Shown here piece after piece: positions 32,482-41,882 of a DNA stretch of 64,000 nucleotides (position 1 is its first letter; every line of letters begins with the position of its first letter). The stretch is from positions 248,001 to 312,000 of the forward strand of contig CAVOIB010000010.1 in NCBI GenBank assembly GCA_963695975.1. Direction: 5' to 3'. This DNA comes from JBBQVZ01 sp963695975 (GTDB lineage: Bacteria > Actinomycetota > UBA4738 > HRBIN12). A program made the translations under genes and the position numbers. The notes beneath the pieces were generated by a model. The model saw only the letters and a list, made by a program, of their open reading frames with translations. It did not search any database and was not told where the DNA came from.

Positions 32482-33662
32482 CGACGGACCTCTACCTCGA
32501 CGCAGCGTCGGCCACCCCCCTCCTCGCGCCGGCGCGCGACGCGATCGTCGCCGCGCTCGACACGTTCGGCGATCCCCTGAACATCCACGGACCCGGCCGC
32601 AGCGCCAGGCGTCTGATCGAGGATTCACGAGGTGAGGTGGCGGAGGCGATCGGCGCGCAGCCCGACGAGATCGTGTTCACCTCCGGGGGAACCGAGTCGG
32701 TGGCGCTCGCGATCTGGGGTGGCGTGCGAGCGGTGCGCGAATTGGGCACCCGCATCGTGGTGGGAGCGGCCGAGCACCCCGCCGTGGGCGGAGTGTGCCA
32801 CGTCCTCGAGAGCGACGGGTTCGAGGTGATCCTGGTGCCGGTCGACGGCGACGGTCGACTGGACATGGACCGGTACGCGGCGGAGATCCGCATCCCCGGA
32901 ACACTGCTCGCGAGCGTCCAGCACGCGAACCACGAGCTGGGCACGCTCCAACAGGTCGGCGAGGCGGCGCGGCTCGCGCGTGAGGCTCACGTCCGCTTCC
33001 ACACGGACGCCTGTCAAAGCATCGGCCGTCTGCCGGTCGACGTCGAGGGGCTCGAGGTCGACTTCCTGTCGCTGAGCGCCCACAAGTTCGGCGGACCGCC
33101 GGGGGTGGGCGCGCTGTACGTCCGCCGCGGCGTGGGCGTGACCGCCTACCCGTGCGGTGACGATCGCGAACGCAAGCGGCGCTCCGGGATGGAGAACACG
33201 CCGGGGATCGCCGGGATGGCCGCCGCGCTCACGGCGTCGCTCGCCGACATGGCGGACCGGGCCGCGCGTGACTGGGCGTTGACCGGGCACCTCCGCGAAG
33301 AGCTCGCCGCGACCGTCCCCGGTGGGATCGTCCACGGACATCCGACGCATCGCGCGCCGCATCTCGTCTGCTTCAGCGTCGACGGACTCGATCCCGCGGC
33401 GCTCGCGATGGCGCTCGACGACCGCGGCATACGTCTCGCCGCGGGCTCCCTTTGTTCCGGGCAACCGGGTGATCCATCCCCCGTGCTCGAGCAGATCGGG
33501 TTCCCGAACCGGTCGGGGTTCCGCGTGAGCCTTGGCCCTACGACGACCGCCGGAGACGTCGACCGGCTACTTGCGGTCCTCCCGGAGATCGTCGGTGAGC
33601 TCCGCGAGATCGACACGATGTCCACCGAGGCACTGGCCAGGTTCCGAGGGCCCCGCGGGTAG
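32478..33662 (+). CDS. NifS-like cysteine desulfurase / class V aminotransferase
   Basis: A 394-aa PLP enzyme: FTSGGTESVALAIWG near 70, the PLP Schiff-base Lys203 in SAHKFGGPPGVGALY, and a mobile-loop Cys326 in AGSLCSGQPGDPSPV. It fits the NifS/IscS-type (group I) layout rather than SufS. It is coupled by an ATGA overlap to the aquaporin-like gene, an unusual pairing. A separate sufS lies at 50.7 kb, so this enzyme may serve tRNA thiolation or another cofactor. Confidence 0.87.
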   Translation: MTTDLYLDAASATPLLAPARDAIVAALDTFGDPLNIHGPGRSARRLIEDSRGEVAEAIGAQPDEIVFTSGGTESVALAIWGGVRAVRELGTRIVVGAAEHPAVGGVCHVLESDGFEVILVPVDGDGRLDMDRYAAEIRIPGTLLASVQHANHELGTLQQVGEAARLAREAHVRFHTDACQSIGRLPVDVEGLEVDFLSLSAHKFGGPPGVGALYVRRGVGVTAYPCGDDRERKRRSGMENTPGIAGMAAALTASLADMADRAARDWALTGHLREELAATVPGGIVHGHPTHRAPHLVCFSVDGLDPAALAMALDDRGIRLAAGSLCSGQPGDPSPVLEQIGFPNRSGFRVSLGPTTTAGDVDRLLAVLPEIVGELREIDTMSTEALARFRGPRG

Positions 33663-33692
33663 CCGGTCGCGGGGGCCGCAACCGACGCTCGA

Positions 33693-34721
33693 TCAGCCGA
33701 CCGTCCAGGTGTCTCCGGAGTACAGGAGCTTCCCGAGCTCACCCGTCCCCAGGCGCTCGACGGCGTGCGCCATTTGCTCGTGCATCGCCTGTCCGTAGAC
33801 GGGACGCTCGAACTCGCGGAAGACGCCGATGCACGTCGGCTCCGTCGGACCGTGCGAGAGGTGCGCGAGCGCGAAGGCGAGCGAGGGACGGCCGTGCATG
33901 TCGTGCACGACGATCCGATCCGCCGGCGTGTCGGCGACCGCGGCGATCACGAGTCTGCCGTTCTCCCCGACCGCCACGCATCGGGTGCCCTCGTCGAACA
34001 CGATCGGCTCGCCGTGCACGAGTCGGATCTGGTTGTGCACGCCCTGCGGCTTCTCGCGCAGCACGTCGAACGCTCCGTCGTTGAAGACGTTGCAGTTCTG
34101 ATAGATCTCGACGAACGCCGTCCCTTGGTGGGCCGCCGCCTGCCGCAGCACGCCGGTGAGGTGCTGACGGTCGTTGTCGACGGTCCGCGCGACGAACGTC
34201 GCCTCCGCGCCGAGCGCGACCGCGATGGGGTTGAAGGGGTGATCGATCGAGCCGAAGGGGGTCGACTTCGTCACCTTGCCCTCTTCGCTGGTCGGCGAGT
34301 ACTGCCCCTTCGTGAGTCCGTAGATCTGGTTATTGAACAACAGGATCTTGATGTTCACGTTGCGACGCAACGCGTGGATCAAGTGGTTGCCCCCGATCGA
34401 CAGCCCGTCGCCGTCACCGGTCACCACCCAGACGGAGAGCTCCGGGTTCGCGGTGGCGATGCCGGTCGCGAGCGCGGGCGCCCGCCCGTGGATCCCGTGC
34501 ATGCCATACGTGTCCATGTAGTACGTGAACCGGCCGCTGCAGCCGATCCCCGATACGAACACGGTCTTATGCGGCTCGATCCCGAGCTCTGGCATGAACC
34601 CCTGGACGGCCGAGAGGATCGCATAATCACCGCAGCCTGGGCACCAGCGCACCTCCTGATCGGAGGTGAAGTCCTTCTTGTTGAGCGTGCCGACCGCCGC
34701 GACGTCGTCGATGTCACTCAT
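33693..34721 (-). CDS. korB: 2-oxoacid:ferredoxin oxidoreductase, beta (TPP) subunit
   Basis: ATG 34721 gives 342 aa. The TPP motif GDGDGLSIGGNHLIHALRRN and FNNQIYGLTKGQYSPTS are the KorB signatures, WCPGCGDY near the N-terminus supplies Fe-S-related cysteines, and GIGCSGRFTYY is another conserved Cys site. With the fused gamma-alpha subunit it oxidises a 2-oxoacid, most likely 2-oxoglutarate, to the acyl-CoA with ferredoxin, as in aerobic Actinobacteria. The start overlaps the alpha-subunit stop by 8 bp. Confidence 0.93.
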   Translation of the reverse strand: MSDIDDVAAVGTLNKKDFTSDQEVRWCPGCGDYAILSAVQGFMPELGIEPHKTVFVSGIGCSGRFTYYMDTYGMHGIHGRAPALATGIATANPELSVWVVTGDGDGLSIGGNHLIHALRRNVNIKILLFNNQIYGLTKGQYSPTSEEGKVTKSTPFGSIDHPFNPIAVALGAEATFVARTVDNDRQHLTGVLRQAAAHQGTAFVEIYQNCNVFNDGAFDVLREKPQGVHNQIRLVHGEPIVFDEGTRCVAVGENGRLVIAAVADTPADRIVVHDMHGRPSLAFALAHLSHGPTEPTCIGVFREFERPVYGQAMHEQMAHAVERLGTGELGKLLYSGDTWTVG

Positions 34722-36555
34722 CGAGCACCCGCGCGATCTCCTGCTCGAGGTCCTCCGCGAAGATCGGGACGCCCTGGATCTTGGTGAAGCTGAGGGCATC
34801 GACCAGGAACCGGGCGCGCAGGAGCAGCGACAACTGACCGGCGTTCATCTCCGGGATCAAGACCTTCGGGTAGGCGTGCATCACGTCGCTCGTGTTGGCG
34901 GGGAACGGATTCAAGTATCGGAGGTGGGCGGTCGCGACCTTCCGCCCTTCCTCGCGCGCGCGGCGGGCTGCAGCGCGGATCGTTCCGAGCGACGAGCCCC
35001 ATCCGAGCACGAGCAACCGCGCGTCGCCGTCGGGGTCGTCCACGGCGAGCGGCGGGATATCGTCGGCAACCTTCGCCACCTTGGCGGCGCGGAGCATGGT
35101 CATGCGCTCGTGGTTCAACGGGTCGTAGCTGATGTTGCCCGTCCCGTCCTCTCTTTCCAGGCCCCCGATCCGGTGGACGAGTCCTGCTGTGCCGGGAACA
35201 GCCCAGGGACGCGCGAGCCGCTCGTCCCGGGTGTACGGCATGAACCCGCCGCCGTTCGACGGTGGGGTCGCGAATCGCGGATCGATCGTTGGAAGGGAAT
35301 CCGCGTCGGGGATACGCCAGGGTTCCGAGGAGTTCGACAGGAACGTGTCCGAGAGCACGATCACGGGTGTCCGATAGGTGACGGCGATCCGTGCCGCCTC
35401 TATCGCCGTGTCGAAGCAATCCGCCGGCGACGACGGGGCCACGATCGGCATCGGCGATTCACCGTGACGCCCGAACATCGCGAGCAGCAGGTCGCTCTGC
35501 TCCGTTTTGGTCGGCAGCCCGGTCGAGGGGCCGCCGCGCTGGACATCCACGATCACCATCGGAAGCTCCATGATCACGGCGAGCCCGAGCGTCTCGGCCT
35601 TCAGGTCCATGCCGGGCCCGCTCGTTCCCGTGACGGCCAGATGTCCGGCGAACGCTGCGCCGAGCGCGACGTTCGCGGCCGCGATCTCGTCTTCGGCCTG
35701 CAGCGTGATCACGCCGAAGTTCTTGTGCCTCGAGAGCTCGTGCAGAAGCTCGGAAGCGGGGGTGATCGGGTAGCTCGCGTAGAACAGCGGGAGCCCGCTG
35801 CGGTCGGCGGCCGCGATCAGTCCCCAGGCGAGCGCGGTGGCCCCAGTGATGTTGCGGTACGTGCCGGGCTCCGCCGGCGCCGCCTTCACCGAGTAGGACT
35901 GCGCGAACAGCTCGGTGGTCTCGCCGAAGTTGTATCCCGCCTTGAATGCGGCGACGTTCGCATCGAAGATCTCCTGCTTCCCGCCGAACTTGCGCTCGAG
36001 CCAGTCGATCGTGGTCTCGACCGGCCGTCCGTACATCCAGGAGAGGAGGCCCAGCGCGAACATGTTCTTGGCGCGTTCGGCCTCCTTCTTCCCGATCCCG
36101 AGGTCCTCGGTGGCGCGTACCGTGATCGAGGTCATGGGCACCTTGAACAGCTGGTACCCGTCGAGCGTGCCGTCGGCCGTCGGGTCGCTCGTGAATCCCG
36201 CCTTCTCCACGTTGCGCGACGTGAACGCGTCTTCGTTCACGATCACCGTCCCGCCGAGAACGACCTTGTCGAGGTCGGCCCTCAGTGCCGCCGGGTTCAT
36301 GGCGATCAAGACGTCGGCGTGGTCGCCCGGCGTCGTGATGTCCATCGACGCGAACTGGATCTGGAACGCGGAGACCCCGTGGACCGTGCCGGCCGGCGCG
36401 CGGATCTCGGCCGGGAAGTCTGGAAGCGTGGCGAGGTCGTTGCCCAGGACCGCGGTGGCGCTCGTGAAGCGGTCCCCGGTGAGTTGCATCCCGTCGCCAG
36501 AATCCCCGGCGAACCGGATGACGACGCGTTCCTTCTCCTCGACGACCTTGGGCAT
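34714..36555 (-). CDS. korA: 2-oxoacid:ferredoxin oxidoreductase, fused gamma-alpha subunit
   Basis: A 613-aa protein with an N-terminal gamma domain (VIRFAGDSGDGMQLTGDRF, PAEIRAPAGTVHGVSAFQI, residues about 10-185) followed by the alpha/pyrimidine-binding domain (YPITPASELLHELS, AEDEIAAANVALGAAFAG, TGTSGPGMDLKAE) and a C-terminal domain. This gamma-alpha fusion is the actinobacterial KorA form. There is no ferredoxin-domain (delta) gene, as expected for two-subunit enzymes. A TAGGCT box near 36604-36609 could be the promoter, giving a leader of about 45-50 nt. Confidence 0.93.
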   Translation of the reverse strand: MPKVVEEKERVVIRFAGDSGDGMQLTGDRFTSATAVLGNDLATLPDFPAEIRAPAGTVHGVSAFQIQFASMDITTPGDHADVLIAMNPAALRADLDKVVLGGTVIVNEDAFTSRNVEKAGFTSDPTADGTLDGYQLFKVPMTSITVRATEDLGIGKKEAERAKNMFALGLLSWMYGRPVETTIDWLERKFGGKQEIFDANVAAFKAGYNFGETTELFAQSYSVKAAPAEPGTYRNITGATALAWGLIAAADRSGLPLFYASYPITPASELLHELSRHKNFGVITLQAEDEIAAANVALGAAFAGHLAVTGTSGPGMDLKAETLGLAVIMELPMVIVDVQRGGPSTGLPTKTEQSDLLLAMFGRHGESPMPIVAPSSPADCFDTAIEAARIAVTYRTPVIVLSDTFLSNSSEPWRIPDADSLPTIDPRFATPPSNGGGFMPYTRDERLARPWAVPGTAGLVHRIGGLEREDGTGNISYDPLNHERMTMLRAAKVAKVADDIPPLAVDDPDGDARLLVLGWGSSLGTIRAAARRAREEGRKVATAHLRYLNPFPANTSDVMHAYPKVLIPEMNAGQLSLLLRARFLVDALSFTKIQGVPIFAEDLEQEIARVLDE

Positions 36556-36668
36556 GTGTCGGCCTTGCGGCGCTCCTCGCGCGTCCGGGGTGGGTGCACC
36601 ACCTAGCCTAGCGCGCGCGAGCGCTCCGGACGGCGTCCGCTACAACTTCTCCGCTATCGTGTGGCGCC

Positions 36669-37589
36669 ATGAGGACCCGGCGGCTGGGAGCGGGCGGCCC
36701 GGAGCTGAGCCTGGTCGGGTTCGGCGCCTGGGAGGCCGGCGGCGACGCCTGGGGAGGCAACGAGTCCGAAACAGCCGTCATCGCGGCGATGCACGCCGGA
36801 CTCGACGCGGGGATGAACTGGATCGACACGGCCGAGGTCTACGGGAATGGCGTCTCGGAGCGGCTCGTCGGCAAAGCGGTCGCCGACCGCCAGGCACCAG
36901 TCCTCGTGGCGTCGAAGGTCGCGCCCGCCCCGGAGGGCTCGGGGTTCCGCCCCGAGCAGGTCCGCCCAGCGTGCGAGGCCTCACTCGGAAGGTTGGGTCT
37001 GGACGTGATCGACCTCTACCAGCTGCACTGGACGGACGACGGGATCCCCGTCGAAGAGACCTGGGGGGCCATGTCGGACCTGCGGGATGCGGGCCTCGTC
37101 CGCTGGATCGGGGTTTCGAACTTCGACGAGGTGACGATCCGTCGTTGCGAGTCGATCCGTCACGTCGACTCTCTCCAGCAGGAGTTCTCGATGCTCTCGC
37201 TACAGGATCGCGCGTTGATCAAGTGGTGCGGCGAGCAGGGAACCGGCGTCGTTACCTACGGACCGCTGGGGTTCGGGCTCCTGACGGGGACGATCTCTCG
37301 TGAGCGCTACCTCTCCACCTCCGACTGGCGCCGCTCGGAGGAGGGGCCGTTCACGGACGAGCGGCTCGATCACGACTTCGCGATCGTCGACGGACTGCGC
37401 CCCATCGCCGATGTGCTCGGCGTGACGATGGGCCAGCTGTCGCTGGCCTGGAACGTCGCCCAGCCCGGGGTGACCTCCGCGATCGCGGGGAGCCGCAACG
37501 CGGCGCATACGCGGGATAACTCGGCGGCCGCCGATCTGCAGCTGGACGACGTCACGCTGGCATCGATCGAATCTCTGCTGACCGCCTAA
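36669..37589 (+). CDS. Aldo/keto reductase
   Basis: A 306-aa TIM-barrel oxidoreductase with the catalytic tetrad: Asp in WIDTAEVYGNGVSE, Tyr in EVYGNG, Lys in VASKVAP and His in LYQLHWTDDG. The C-terminal NADPH motif AIAGSRNAAHTRDNSAA is intact. A TATCGT box 8 nt before the ATG suggests a leaderless transcript. Its substrate is unknown. The stop overlaps the stop of the convergent cyclic-nucleotide-binding gene by 4 bp. Confidence 0.9.
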   Translation: MRTRRLGAGGPELSLVGFGAWEAGGDAWGGNESETAVIAAMHAGLDAGMNWIDTAEVYGNGVSERLVGKAVADRQAPVLVASKVAPAPEGSGFRPEQVRPACEASLGRLGLDVIDLYQLHWTDDGIPVEETWGAMSDLRDAGLVRWIGVSNFDEVTIRRCESIRHVDSLQQEFSMLSLQDRALIKWCGEQGTGVVTYGPLGFGLLTGTISRERYLSTSDWRRSEEGPFTDERLDHDFAIVDGLRPIADVLGVTMGQLSLAWNVAQPGVTSAIAGSRNAAHTRDNSAAADLQLDDVTLASIESLLTA

Positions 37590-38089
37590 GCATCGAGCGC
37601 CCTCGTCAGCTCCCGGATCCGGCGGACGACGCCGTCGAGGACCTTCAGCGCGATCGTCGGCTCTGACTTGAACAGGCGCAGCAGCGTACGGCGGAAGAGG
37701 CGGATGGCGGTGAGGGGGGTCTGAGCCGTCACCGTAGCGCTCCGGGGAGCACCGTCGAGCACCGCCACCTCGCCGAAGAAGTCTCCCGGCCTCATCGTCC
37801 CCAGCCGCCGCCCCCCCTGCGTGACCTTCGCCTCCCCGGCCAGCACGACGTACATCGTCTCGCCGAGCATGCCTTCCTCGACGATACTCTGGCCCGCCGC
37901 GAAGGAGACGACGTCCGTATCGTCGGCGAGACGCCGGAGCTCCCTCTTGGAGAGCGTGGAGAAGAACGGCACGTTGGACAGGGCGAGAGCCGTCTGACGT
38001 TGGGTGCGGCGGATCGACTGTTCGGGCCGGCGCCCCGGAGACGAGGGCCCGGCGCCACGGAGGATCATGTCGGGGACGCTTTGGCTCAT
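37586..38089 (-). CDS. Cyclic-nucleotide-binding domain protein (no DNA-binding domain)
   Basis: A 167-aa protein with a disordered basic N-terminus of about 40 residues and then one cNMP-binding beta-roll: LSKRELRRLADDTDVVSFAAGQSIVEEG, GEAKVTQGGRRLGTM and the phosphate-binding cassette RPGDFFGEVAVLDGAPRSATV (FGE...R). The C-terminal helix ends without helix-turn-helix, so it is a CRP-like sensor domain alone. TAGGCT 7 nt before the ATG suggests a leaderless mRNA, divergent from metH. Confidence 0.85.
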   Translation of the reverse strand: MSQSVPDMILRGAGPSSPGRRPEQSIRRTQRQTALALSNVPFFSTLSKRELRRLADDTDVVSFAAGQSIVEEGMLGETMYVVLAGEAKVTQGGRRLGTMRPGDFFGEVAVLDGAPRSATVTAQTPLTAIRLFRRTLLRLFKSEPTIALKVLDGVVRRIRELTRALDA

Positions 38090-38183
38090 GGCGCGAAGCC
38101 TACCCCGGAGGGTCGGTTGCGGACCAACGCGAGCCCTCGGTGACCGTTGGTCAGGTCGTTCGCGCGACGGCTAGGGTGACCGG
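38090..38183. promoter_or_regulatory. Divergent leaderless promoters, cNMP-binding gene / metH
   Basis: For metH, TAGGGT (38172-38177) is 6 nt before the ATG; for the minus-strand gene, TAGGCT (38097-38102 read backward) is 7 nt before its ATG. No cobalamin or SAM riboswitch fits: if transcription starts at the ATG there is no leader to hold one. Confidence 0.55.
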
Positions 38184-41100
38184 ATGAGTCGCGCCGACGA
38201 CCTCCGTTCGCTCCTGGCCGAGCGCATCGTGATCTTGGACGGTGCGTGGGGGGTGTTGCTGCAAGGGCGCGGCCTGTCCGAGGAGGAGTTCCGCGGCGAG
38301 CGGTTCCCTGATCACCCACGCGACATCAAGGGGGATCCCGACGTGTTGAACCTCACGCAGCCCCAGGTCGTGACGTCGCTGCACGACGCCTACTTCGAGG
38401 CGGGTGCGGACATCGGGACGACCAACACGTTCACGGCGACTTCGGTCGGCCAAGCGGACTACGGCCTCCAGGACGTGGTCTACGAGATGAACCTGGCGGG
38501 GGCGCAGCTCGCGGGCGCGTCCGCGGCCCGCCACGGTCGCCGATTCGTCGCGGGCTCCGTCGGACCGTTGAACGTCACGCTCTCGATGTCGCCCAAGGTG
38601 GACGAAGCCTCGTTCCGCACGATCTCATTCGACGCCGTGTACGAAGCCTATGCCGAGCAGGTCCGCGGGCTACGCGACGGCGGTGTCGACCTCCTGCTGA
38701 TCGAGACGATATTCGACACGCTGAACGCGAAGGCGGCCATCGCGGCAGCGATGGACGTCGCTCCCGAACTCCCGCGGTGGATCTCCGTGACGATCGTCGA
38801 CCGGAGCGGACGCACCCTTTCCGGACAGACGATCGAGGCGTTCTGGACCTCGATCGAACACGCCGAGCCGCTCGTGGTCGGGGTCAACTGCTCGCTCGGC
38901 GCGACCGAGATGCGCCCGTACATCGAAGGGCTCGCGAGGATGGCCGCCGTCCCGACCAGCTGTTACCCGAACGCGGGTCTGCCGAACGCGTTCGGAGGCT
39001 ACGACGAGGCGCCCGAGACCACGAGCGGCCTACTCGGTGAGTTCGCACGGGCGGGGCTGGTCAACATCGTCGGCGGCTGCTGCGGGACGACGCCCGCCCA
39101 CATCCGGATGATCGCCGATGTCGTGCGCGATATCGGTCCGCGCGAGGTCCCCGTCGTCGGTGAGCGCTTCACGACGTTCAGCGGCCTCGAGCCGTTCCGC
39201 ATCACACCGGAGACGGGGTTCGTGATGATCGGCGAGCGCACGAACATCACCGGCTCGGCCCGGTTCCGGCGCCTGATCGAGTCCGGCGATTTCCAGAGTG
39301 GCGTCGACATCGCGCTGGAGCAGGTGCGGAGCGGAGCGAACGTGATCGACGTGAACATGGACGCCGATCTGCTCGACTCCGAGAAGGCCATGACGACGTT
39401 CCTGAACCTCATCGCCACGGAACCGGAGATCGCGCGCGTGCCCATCATGATCGACAGCTCGAAATGGTCGGTCATCGAAGCTGGCCTCAAGTGCGTGCAG
39501 GGTCGCGGCATCGTGAACTCGATCAGCTTGAAGGAGGGCGAGGAGGAGTTCCTAGAGAAGGCGCGTCGGGTGCGCCGCTACGGCGCGGCCGTCGTCGTGA
39601 TGGCGTTCGACGAGACCGGGCAGGCGGGAACGGTCGACCGCAAGATCGCGATCAGCGAGCGCGCCTACGGGCTGCTCACGCGGGAGGCGGGCTACGACCC
39701 CTCTGACATCATCTTCGATCCGAACATCCTGGCGATCGCGACGGGGATGGAGGAGCACAGCGACTTCGCAAAGGCGTTCATCGAGGCGACGCGCGAGATC
39801 AAGCTGCGGTGCCCCGGGGCGAAGGTGTCCGGCGGCGTGTCCAACCTCTCGTTCTCGTTCCGGGGGAACGAGCCGGTCCGCCAGGCGATCCACTCGGCGT
39901 TCCTGTACCACGCACGCGCCGCAGGCCTGGACATGGCCATCGTGAACGCTGGGCAACTCCCCGTTTACGACGACATCCCGAAGGACCTGCTCGAACACGT
40001 CGAGGACATCATCTTCAACCGGCGACCCGACGCGACCGAGCGCATGGTGGCGTTCGCCGAGACGGTCAAGGGAGGCGGGGTCGTCCGAGAGCAGGACCTG
40101 ACGTGGCGCGAGGGGCCGGTCGAGGAACGTCTCTCGCATGCGCTCGTCCACGGGATCGTCGACTTCATCGAGGTCGACACGGAGGAAGCACGCCAGGGCT
40201 ACGCACGCCCCCTCGAGGTGATCGAAGGGCCGCTGATGGATGGGATGAAGATCGTCGGCGACCTGTTCGGGGCCGGGAAGATGTTCCTCCCGCAGGTGGT
40301 GAAGAGCGCGCGCGCGATGAAGCGCGCCGTCGCCTACCTCGAGCCGTTCATGGAGGCCGAGAAGGAGGCGCTCGGCGCGGATGCGCGCGCCCAGGGGAAG
40401 ATCGTGCTCGCCACGGTGAAAGGCGACGTGCACGACATCGGCAAGAGCATCGTGGGGGTCGTGCTGGGCTGCAACAACTACGCGGTGATCGACCTGGGTG
40501 TGATGGCGCCGGCGGATCTCATCCTCGACACCGCGCTCGAGCAGGGGTGCGACATCGTCGGCCTGTCGGGTCTCATCACGCCGTCGCTCGACGAGATGGT
40601 GCACGTTGCTGCCGAGATGGAACGACGCGGGATCGCCCTCCCGTTGCTGATCGGCGGCGCAACCACGTCGCGGCAGCACACGGCCGTACGTATCGCGCCG
40701 AAGTACACCCACCCAACCGTGCATGTGATCGACGCGTCGCGGGTGGTCGGTGTGGTGTCGTCGCTGCTCGACCCGGGCCGCAAAGCCGATCTCGATCGCG
40801 ACAACCGTGCGCTCCAGGAGACGCTTCGCCGGCAGCACGCAGAACGCGAGAAGACCCCGCTGCTCCCTTATCGCCAGGCGCTCGAGCGCCGCTGCAGGAT
40901 CGACTGGCGTCAGGAAGACCTCCCTGTCCCTGCGTTCACCGGGACACGGACGGTCGAGCCAAGGATCGCCGATATCCGCGACACGATCGACTGGACGTTC
41001 TTCTTCACGGCCTGGGAGTTGAAAGGGCGCTTCCCGGCGATCCTCGACCATCCCGAGCACGGCGCAGCCGCTCGGGAGCTCTACGGCCATGCGCTCGAGC

Positions 41101-41810
41101 TGCTCGACCGTATCGAGTCTCAGGAGCTCCTCAAGACCCGCGGCGTGTTCGGCTTCTGGTCGGCGAACGCCGAGGGTGACGACATCGTCTTGGAGAACGG
41201 CGTCGTGTTCCCGATGCTCCGCCAGCAAGGCGTGAAGGGCGACGATCAGCCGAACCGCTCCCTCGCCGATTTCATCGCCCCCGCCGAGTCCGGATTGCGG
41301 GACCACATCGGGGCGTTCGCCGTGACCGCCGGGCTCGGCGTGGACGAACTGGTGAAGCGGTTCGAGGCGGAGCACGACGACTACCAGGCGATCATCGCGA
41401 AGGCGCTGGCAGATCGGCTGGCCGAGGCGTTCGCCGAGCACCTCCACCAGGAGGCCCGCCTCGCGTGGGGCTACCAGACCGAGCGGCTGCCGAACGACGA
41501 GCTGATCGCCGAGCGGTACCGGGGGATCCGTCCGGCCCTCGGCTACCCCGCCTGCCCAGATCACAGCCAGAAGCGCCGGCTGTTCGACCTGCTGGGTGCC
41601 CGCGAGCTCGGGATCGACCTCACCGAGTCCTGCGCCATGACCCCGGCCGCATCGGTCTCCGGCCTGTACTTCGCTCACCCGCAGGCCCGCTACTTCAACG
41701 TGGGACGGATCGCCAAGGACCAGCTCGAGGACTACGCGCGCCGGCAGGGTGAGAGCATCGCTGAGGCCGAGCGCTGGCTCCGCCCCAACCTCGCGTACGA
41801 CACGGACTGA
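38184..41810 (+). CDS. metH: Cobalamin-dependent methionine synthase
   Basis: A 1208-aa protein with all four modules: homocysteine-binding barrel (1-300; zinc ligands Cys236 in GVNCSLGA and Cys299/Cys300 in GGCCGTTP), methyl-THF pterin-binding barrel (about 335-600; IGERTNITGS and VDVNMDADLLD), B12 cap and Rossmann domain (about 640-870; base-off motif DVHDIGKSIVG with Asp748, His750, Gly753) and the SAM-dependent reactivation domain (about 925-1200; YPACPDHSQKRRLFDLLGA). It transfers methyl from 5-methyl-THF to homocysteine, draining the same folate pool as the C1 genes at 4-10 kb. TAGGGT 6 nt before the ATG implies a leaderless mRNA. Confidence 0.97.
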   Translation: MSRADDLRSLLAERIVILDGAWGVLLQGRGLSEEEFRGERFPDHPRDIKGDPDVLNLTQPQVVTSLHDAYFEAGADIGTTNTFTATSVGQADYGLQDVVYEMNLAGAQLAGASAARHGRRFVAGSVGPLNVTLSMSPKVDEASFRTISFDAVYEAYAEQVRGLRDGGVDLLLIETIFDTLNAKAAIAAAMDVAPELPRWISVTIVDRSGRTLSGQTIEAFWTSIEHAEPLVVGVNCSLGATEMRPYIEGLARMAAVPTSCYPNAGLPNAFGGYDEAPETTSGLLGEFARAGLVNIVGGCCGTTPAHIRMIADVVRDIGPREVPVVGERFTTFSGLEPFRITPETGFVMIGERTNITGSARFRRLIESGDFQSGVDIALEQVRSGANVIDVNMDADLLDSEKAMTTFLNLIATEPEIARVPIMIDSSKWSVIEAGLKCVQGRGIVNSISLKEGEEEFLEKARRVRRYGAAVVVMAFDETGQAGTVDRKIAISERAYGLLTREAGYDPSDIIFDPNILAIATGMEEHSDFAKAFIEATREIKLRCPGAKVSGGVSNLSFSFRGNEPVRQAIHSAFLYHARAAGLDMAIVNAGQLPVYDDIPKDLLEHVEDIIFNRRPDATERMVAFAETVKGGGVVREQDLTWREGPVEERLSHALVHGIVDFIEVDTEEARQGYARPLEVIEGPLMDGMKIVGDLFGAGKMFLPQVVKSARAMKRAVAYLEPFMEAEKEALGADARAQGKIVLATVKGDVHDIGKSIVGVVLGCNNYAVIDLGVMAPADLILDTALEQGCDIVGLSGLITPSLDEMVHVAAEMERRGIALPLLIGGATTSRQHTAVRIAPKYTHPTVHVIDASRVVGVVSSLLDPGRKADLDRDNRALQETLRRQHAEREKTPLLPYRQALERRCRIDWRQEDLPVPAFTGTRTVEPRIADIRDTIDWTFFFTAWELKGRFPAILDHPEHGAAARELYGHALELLDRIESQELLKTRGVFGFWSANAEGDDIVLENGVVFPMLRQQGVKGDDQPNRSLADFIAPAESGLRDHIGAFAVTAGLGVDELVKRFEAEHDDYQAIIAKALADRLAEAFAEHLHQEARLAWGYQTERLPNDELIAERYRGIRPALGYPACPDHSQKRRLFDLLGARELGIDLTESCAMTPAASVSGLYFAHPQARYFNVGRIAKDQLEDYARRQGESIAEAERWLRPNLAYDTD

Positions 41811-41882
41811 ACGCACGCTCGCGCCATGGCCCTTTCGGTCGCGCGGTCACGCGCGGCGCCGCTGGTAGCCTCGGGCCCAAGC

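Noticed and set aside
38090..38183. Cobalamin or SAM riboswitch before metH
   Set aside because: Only 94 bp separate the divergent starts, and a TAGGGT box 6 nt from the ATG implies no leader.
39552..41816. 754-aa antisense open frame in metH
   Set aside because: The sense strand encodes complete, motif-perfect MetH; the antisense product has no recognisable domain and arises from GC-rich third positions.
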